NCBI GenBank assembly: GCA_937127195.1
Contig: CAKZLT010000074.1
Location: 1 to 10,532 of the forward strand
From: an uncultured Saprospiraceae bacterium
GTDB lineage: Bacteria; Bacteroidota; Bacteroidia; Chitinophagales; Saprospiraceae
Direction of reading: 5' to 3'
DNA: 10,532 nt
Part shown: positions 7,128-10,532 of the stretch, piece by piece
Layout of the letters: each line of letters starts with the position of its first letter
Position numbering within the stretch: position 1 is the stretch's first letter
Notes under the pieces: generated by a model
Databases searched by the model: none
Told to the model about the DNA's origin: nothing
Seen by the model: the letters and a program-made list of their open reading frames with translations, nothing else
Translations under genes and position numbers: made by a program

Positions 7128-8378
7128 CTACCAAAACTTAATTTGATATGGGTATCTAATTTCGTATTGAGCTTCTACTTGTTTTTTCAATTCGTTACGA
7201 AACTCGCTCATATTTTCGTTAGAAATCGCGGAAACGAACATACAATTCTTACCGTATTTTTTGATAATAGAGGTTTTAAGCTCTTCTTCGATTTCTTTTT
7301 TTGTTTCATCATCAATAAAATCATCAAAATATCTTTCACGATACAAATCCATTTTATTGAAAACAATCATCGTTGGTTTGTCATCCACTTTCAACTCTCG
7401 TAAAGTCGAAGTTACCGTAGAAATATGGTCTTCATAATTAGGATGAGCTATATCGACGACGTGTAATAAAATGTCACTTTCGCGTGTTTCGTCCAATGTT
7501 GATTTGAAACTCTCGACCAAGTGATGCGGTAATTTTCTAATAAAACCAACCGTATCAGATAATAGAAATGGCATTCGTTCCAAAACGACCTTTCTAACCG
7601 TAGTATCCAAAGTTGCAAATAATTTATTTTCTGCAAATACCGCCGATTTACTTAATGTGTTCATCATTGTCGATTTACCCACATTGGTATAACCAACTAA
7701 TGCAACACGAATCATTTCTCCGCGATTTTTACGTTGTGTTTGACTTTGTTTGTCAATTTTTTCGAGCTCTTTTTTGAGTTGACTGATTTTATCACGTATG
7801 ATACGTCTATCTGTTTCAATCTCTTTTTCACCCGGTCCACGCATACCGATACCACCTCGTTGACGCTCTAAGTGTGTCCAAAGTCCACGCAATCGCGGTA
7901 ATAAGTATTGCATTTGAGCCAGTTCGACCTGTGTTTTGGATTGTGCCGTTCGGGCTCTACTCGCAAAAATATCCAATATCAAAGAACTTCTATCCAATAT
8001 TTTACACTTGAGTGCTTCTTCGATATTATTGGTTTGTTTTCCAGACAAATCATCATCAAAAATGACTAAATCCAACTGTTCTTCTTCTACGAATGCTGCT
8101 AATTCGGCTAGTTTACCCGTCCCAATAAAAGTCTGTTGATTGGGATGCGCCAATTTTTGAACAACTCTTTTGACTGTAACAGCGCCTGCCGTTTCTGCCA
8201 AAAATTGCAATTCATCTAAGTATTCAGTTACTTCTTCTTCGGACTGATTTTGTTGAATAATAGCGACCAAAGCAGCGTGTTCAGTGCGTTGTTTTAGCCC
8301 TTTTTTCTGCTTTTCGCCAATATTCCAAGTGTTATCTGTCTGAAAATCTCTTTCTTTTTTTCTTCCTCTCTTACCCAT
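7128..8378 (-). CDS. hflX: ribosome-associated GTPase HflX
   Basis: HflX is a translational GTPase-like protein of the OBG-HflX group that binds the 50S subunit and can split stalled or idle ribosomes. From the ATG at 8378 it has 416 residues: a basic N-terminal tail, the HflX N-terminal domain with T-F-I-G-T-G-K (83-89), the glycine-rich R-G-G-I-G-M-R-G-P-G-E-K (174-185), then the G domain with G1 G-Y-T-N-V-G-K-S-T (229-237), G3 D-T-V-G-F (275-279), G4 N-K-M-D (341-344) and G5 S-A-I (383-385). A longer frame opens at 8444, adding 22 residues, but that ATG lies inside the repeat-rich segment 8406-8513 and the extra residues do not resemble HflX. I therefore prefer 8378, which begins M-G-K-R-G-R-K-K. 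The gene is followed by its own terminator (7026-7060). It is divergent from folC. Confidence 0.93.
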   Translation of the reverse strand: MGKRGRKKERDFQTDNTWNIGEKQKKGLKQRTEHAALVAIIQQNQSEEEVTEYLDELQFLAETAGAVTVKRVVQKLAHPNQQTFIGTGKLAELAAFVEEEQLDLVIFDDDLSGKQTNNIEEALKCKILDRSSLILDIFASRARTAQSKTQVELAQMQYLLPRLRGLWTHLERQRGGIGMRGPGEKEIETDRRIIRDKISQLKKELEKIDKQSQTQRKNRGEMIRVALVGYTNVGKSTMMNTLSKSAVFAENKLFATLDTTVRKVVLERMPFLLSDTVGFIRKLPHHLVESFKSTLDETRESDILLHVVDIAHPNYEDHISTVTSTLRELKVDDKPTMIVFNKMDLYRERYFDDFIDDETKKEIEEELKTSIIKKYGKNCMFVSAISNENMSEFRNELKKQVEAQYEIRYPYQIKFW

Positions 8379-8405
8379 ACAGGAATGAACGATTTTATTT
8401 GGAAA

Positions 8406-8513
8406 CGAGAAACGAGACCGCCCTTTGGGTCTGTCTGCCGACAAAGGCAGGCTGCGAGAAGCGAGATATTATAGCAATTAGCGTAAAAATTCACGTCTAA
8501 TCTCGTTTCTCGC
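8406..8513. repeat. nested inverted-repeat cluster upstream of hflX
   Basis: The 12-mer CGAGAAACGAGA (8406-8417) recurs as its exact reverse complement at 8501-8512. A third, one-mismatch version, GCGAGAAGCGAGAT (8454-8467), is the inverted partner of 8500-8513 around a 32-base loop. Between the first two lie a CTGCC/GGCAG hairpin (8435-8450) and a palindromic CCCTTTGGG. The segment is more GC-rich than its flanks and looks like a small dispersed repeat of unknown class. It contains the alternative hflX start codon at 8444. Confidence 0.55.
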
Positions 8514-8668
8514 AACCCGAAGAATGGTCGCATTTTCCGATTCTTAATAGAAATACCTTTTTATTGTAAATACAATAAGTAGTATTCTAGTTTTTTTATT
8601 AAAAATGATAAACGGATTGTATAAAGTATAGAAATTTTTTTTTTTTTTTGAAAAATCCCGTGATTATT

Positions 8669-8703
8669 GGTTACTAGAAACTAGTGACTAGAAGCTAGTA
8701 ACC
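8669..8703. repeat. inverted repeat of ACTAG words
   Basis: GGTTACTAG (8669-8677) and CTAGTAACC (8695-8703) are perfect reverse complements. Pairing can extend outward through TATTG and CAATA with a small bulge. The 17-base loop itself contains two further ACTAG words, so several alternative hairpins are possible. There is no T-run next to the stem in a useful direction for a terminator. Confidence 0.6.
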
Positions 8704-8859
8704 ATCAATATTCATTTAATTGAAATATTTTGATTTTTTACGGTATTTTTCAAAAAAGATATACTTTATAACTACTACGATGCTTTATCAAAAGCAAAAA
8801 TAAGAATTTGAAATGAAAAAATGCTCCATGATACGATTTAGAGATTTATATGGTTGGAA

Positions 8860-8877
8860 ATGATATAATTATATCAT
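8860..8877. promoter_or_regulatory. perfect 18-base palindrome, possible operator
   Basis: ATGATATAATTATATCAT is an exact palindrome with no spacer, the symmetry expected for a dimeric DNA-binding protein. It lies in the divergent hflX-folC region, about 190 bases before folC. Because it is made almost entirely of A and T in AT-rich DNA, chance is a real possibility. No regulator gene is nearby. Confidence 0.3.
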
Positions 8878-8931
8878 AGTTAGTAACCTTATTTTTATAA
8901 TAAAAGTTCCTATTATTGCATTTATTTTAGA

Positions 8932-9028
8932 GTAGCGCGACGAGCCTCGTCGCCACACTAACAAAAGCCGCTTTTAATAGTCGGGCGACGAAGTTCGTCG
9001 CGCTACGGTGGCTTTTGAAACAGTGTAC
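8932..9028 (+). repeat. REP-doublet / inverted-repeat element, copy B
   Basis: Two hairpins, GCGACGA-GCC-TCGTCGC (8937-8953) and GCGACGA-AGT-TCGTCGC (8985-9001), lie in mirrored orientation. 8932-8954 and 8984-9006 are reverse complements at 20 or 21 of 23 positions, with the differences confined to the loops. The right hairpin is bracketed by ACACTAACAAAAGCC (8955-8969) and GGCTTTTGAAACAGTGT (9011-9027), a degenerate inverted repeat. This matches the terminal repeat and layout of the copy at 1311-1396. The arrangement resembles a REPIN (two inverted REP sequences), by structure only. It ends 21 bases before the preferred folC start codon. Confidence 0.65.
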
Positions 9029-9049
9029 TAAATGTATTATTATAAAAAA

Positions 9050-10342
9050 ATGACATACCAACAAGCCATTCAATATCTATACAGTCGATTGCCAATGTTT
9101 CAAAAAGTAGGCTCAAAGGCGCTCAAAGAAGGATTAACAAATATTATTGCCTTATCGGAATACCTTCAAAAACCACATTTAGCGTATCCAACAATTCATA
9201 TTGCAGGTACAAATGGTAAAGGCTCAACGGCTCACCTCATCGCTGCTATATTACAAGAACATGGTTTGAAAGTTGGTTTATACACTTCTCCGCATTATCG
9301 AGATTTTAGAGAGCGTATCAAAATAAATGGTAATTATATTAGTGAAAATGCGGTGATTGACTTCATTCAAAATCATCAAACTGCTGTTGAAAATATTCAA
9401 CCTTCGTATTTTGAGGTGACTGTTGCGATGGCGTTTGATTACTTTAGAAATGAAAAAGTGGATATTGCAGTCATCGAAACGGGACTAGGAGGCGAGACCG
9501 ATTCTACCAATATTATTGAACCGATTTTGTCTGTGATTACAAATGTGAGTTTTGACCATGTTGGTGTTTTGGGAAATACTTTAACGGCTATTTCTACCGT
9601 AAAATCAGGTATTATTAAAAAGAATACGCCCGTAGTTATTGGTGAAAAGCATTCTGAAACAATGCCTGTTTTTATTAAAAAAGCAGCAAAAGAAACGGCA
9701 TCAATCACATTTGCTAATGATATTTTTAATATTAAAAAAACATCAGAGAGTTTTAAAAGCACCGTTTTCGATATTTTTAATAAAAAAAATGAGTTGATTT
9801 TTGAAAAATTGGCGGTACAAATTTTCGGGAATTATCAATCTAAGAATGTGCTAACCACCTTGGCAAGTATTCAAAAACTCAACGAAACCACCCATTATAA
9901 TATATCTGAAACGACGATTAGGAAAGGACTCAAACAGGTCAAATCATTGACCAATATGATTGGAAGATGGGATATTTTGAACGAAAAACCTTTGATATTA
10001 ACGGATAGCGGTCATAATGAAGCAGGTATTCAGAATATAGTTGACCAATTAAAAAGTATTCCTCATGAGGCGTTACACATCGTTTTGGGAGTGGTAAATG
10101 ACAAAGATTTAGATAAAATGCTTTCCTTGTTGCCCAAAGAAGCCATGTATTATTTTACAAAACCCAACGTGCCGCGCGGATTATCGGAGCTTCTTTTAAA
10201 AGAAAAAGCAATTCAAAAAGGCTTCAAAGGCGAAAGCTATAAAAGTGTAACCATTGCTTTGAATACAGCTAAAGCTGCCGCAGCAATGAAAGATTTGATT
10301 TTTATTGGTGGAAGTTCTTTTGTGGTGGCGGAAGTAGTTTAG
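9050..10342 (+). CDS. folC: bifunctional folylpolyglutamate synthase / dihydrofolate synthase
   Basis: FolC ligates glutamate to dihydropteroate and to tetrahydrofolates using ATP, in the cytoplasm. From the ATG at 9050 it has 430 residues, a normal length. It is a Mur-ligase-fold enzyme: the P-loop G-T-N-G-K-G-S (53-59), T-S-P-H (79-82) with F-R-E-R-I (86-90), E-T-G-L-G-G-E-T-D-S-T-N (143-154), D-H-V-G-V-L-G (169-175), Lys185 in T-V-K-S-G-I as the probable carbamylated lysine, G-R-W (305-307), D-S-G-H-N (319-323) at the start of the C-terminal domain, and a closing I-G-G-S-S-F-V-V-A-E (419-428). An in-frame ATG at 9032 adds six residues (M-Y-Y-Y-K-K), but Bacteroidota homologues typically begin M-T-Y-Q as at 9050, after a run of A residues. 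The leader is almost entirely repeat element (to 9028), so the promoter lies within or upstream of it. It converges on the partial gene at 10346 without a terminator. Confidence 0.93.
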   Translation: MTYQQAIQYLYSRLPMFQKVGSKALKEGLTNIIALSEYLQKPHLAYPTIHIAGTNGKGSTAHLIAAILQEHGLKVGLYTSPHYRDFRERIKINGNYISENAVIDFIQNHQTAVENIQPSYFEVTVAMAFDYFRNEKVDIAVIETGLGGETDSTNIIEPILSVITNVSFDHVGVLGNTLTAISTVKSGIIKKNTPVVIGEKHSETMPVFIKKAAKETASITFANDIFNIKKTSESFKSTVFDIFNKKNELIFEKLAVQIFGNYQSKNVLTTLASIQKLNETTHYNISETTIRKGLKQVKSLTNMIGRWDILNEKPLILTDSGHNEAGIQNIVDQLKSIPHEALHIVLGVVNDKDLDKMLSLLPKEAMYYFTKPNVPRGLSELLLKEKAIQKGFKGESYKSVTIALNTAKAAAAMKDLIFIGGSSFVVAEVV

Positions 10343-10345
10343 CCT

Positions 10346-10531
10346 TTATTGGTTCTGACTTATCCAATTTTCGATTTGTTGGAATGTTTCTAAGTGATTT
10401 ATTTTTTTGAGACTTAAAGATGCGATATGTGATAGAACTTTAGTTTTCGTTGTTTGAATATCTGTGTAATCTATAAATTTCATATTAAGGTTCGTTTCTT
10501 CATCAAGGAATTTATAGTATTTTTTGAGAGG
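10346..10531 (-). CDS. 3' end of an unidentified gene, cut by the window edge
   Basis: An uninterrupted minus-strand frame of 61 codons runs in from the right edge and ends in TAA (complement at 10346-10348). The visible C-terminus begins P-L-K-K-Y-Y-K-F-L-D-E-E and ends E-N-W-I-S-Q-N-Q, with the composition of a real, mostly helical, soluble protein (many K, I, L, T and Q, one W, no stop). I do not recognise the family and assign no function. It is convergent with folC, only three bases apart, which suits a genuine gene end. Its promoter, start and most of its length lie beyond the window. The other minus-strand frames in this stretch are broken by stops. Confidence 0.6.
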   Translation of the reverse strand, partial: PLKKYYKFLDEETNLNMKFIDYTDIQTTKTKVLSHIASLSLKKINHLETFQQIENWISQNQ

Positions 10532-10532
10532 T

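Larger units (their letters stand above)
8379..9049. other. 670-bp divergent intergenic region rich in palindromes
   Basis: This gap between hflX and folC must hold both promoters. It contains, in order, the nested repeat cluster at 8406-8513, a run of 15 Ts (8635-8649), the inverted repeat at 8669-8703, an 18-base perfect palindrome (8860-8877) and the element at 8932-9028. Only one TAnnTTTG match was found for hflX (minus strand, 8796-8803), about 420 bases before its start, too distant to call. No such box is seen close to folC. No plausible protein gene was found. Confidence 0.7.

Noticed and set aside
7014..7403. 129-codon plus-strand frame opposite the end of hflX
   Set aside because: It is mostly antisense to hflX, whose GTPase motifs are complete, and its F/N/I-rich composition is typical of a shadow frame.
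8294..8533. Minus-strand frame upstream of hflX as a separate small gene
   Set aside because: It overlaps the hflX N-terminus in another frame and is built largely from the repeat cluster.
8813..8863. 16-codon mini-ORF (M-K-K-C-S-M-I-R-F-R-D-L-Y-G-W-K) ending in the 18-base palindrome
   Set aside because: Too short to support; no ribosome-binding signal, and no downstream gene on the same strand close enough for it to be a leader peptide.
1..10532. Complete insertion sequence, prophage, defence island, tRNA or rRNA
   Set aside because: No transposase, integrase, phage structural gene, restriction-modification pair or RNA-gene fold was seen on either strand; only small non-autonomous repeats are present.

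Overview
The window looks like an ordinary chromosomal segment from a low-GC member of the Bacteroidota. The evidence is a DUF4293 membrane protein (a family largely restricted to that phylum), Bacteroidota-style FolC and HflX proteins, A-rich stretches instead of Shine-Dalgarno sequences before most start codons, and strongly AT-rich intergenic DNA. I cannot place it below phylum; the OmpA/coiled-coil/helix-hairpin-helix gene pair reminds me of Saprospiria- or Cytophagia-like genomes, but that is only an impression.

Layout, left to right. Positions 1-165 are non-coding apart from a weak hairpin. Then, on the plus strand: a solitary Uma2-family (DUF820) PD-(D/E)XK nuclease-like gene (166-756); a DUF4293 four-helix membrane protein gene (813-1253); a gene-free stretch (1254-1695) with a small inverted-repeat element and a very strong intrinsic terminator; a membrane-anchored OmpA-like peptidoglycan-binding protein with two OmpA-type modules (1696-2586); and a 1087-residue membrane-anchored coiled-coil protein (2776-6039). 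The last has seven 53-residue tandem repeats in exact register and ends in a helix-hairpin-helix/H3TH-type domain. A strong terminator (6079-6126) and a separate perfect 15-bp palindrome (6155-6187) lie between it and the convergent minus-strand genes.

On the minus strand are cysQ (6209-6988) and the GTPase gene hflX (7128-8378), separated by an intrinsic terminator and so probably two transcription units. The 670-bp divergent intergenic region 8379-9049 is packed with palindromes and small repeats. One is a second, clearly related copy of the element at 1311-1396, ending 21 bases before the probable folC start. folC (9050-10342, plus strand) meets a convergent minus-strand gene, of which only the last 61 codons lie in the window (10346-10531), with a 3-base gap.

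How the genes relate. CysQ (PAP phosphatase), HflX (ribosome-associated GTPase) and FolC (folate polyglutamylation) are housekeeping functions with no obvious common pathway. The OmpA-like gene and the coiled-coil/H3TH gene could form an envelope pair (peptidoglycan-binding partner plus long membrane-tethered rod), but only co-orientation and adjacency support this. I see no defence system, prophage, CRISPR array, RNA gene or complete insertion sequence. The points most worth follow-up are the membrane-tethered repeat coiled-coil with a putative DNA-binding tail, and the family of small inverted-repeat elements.
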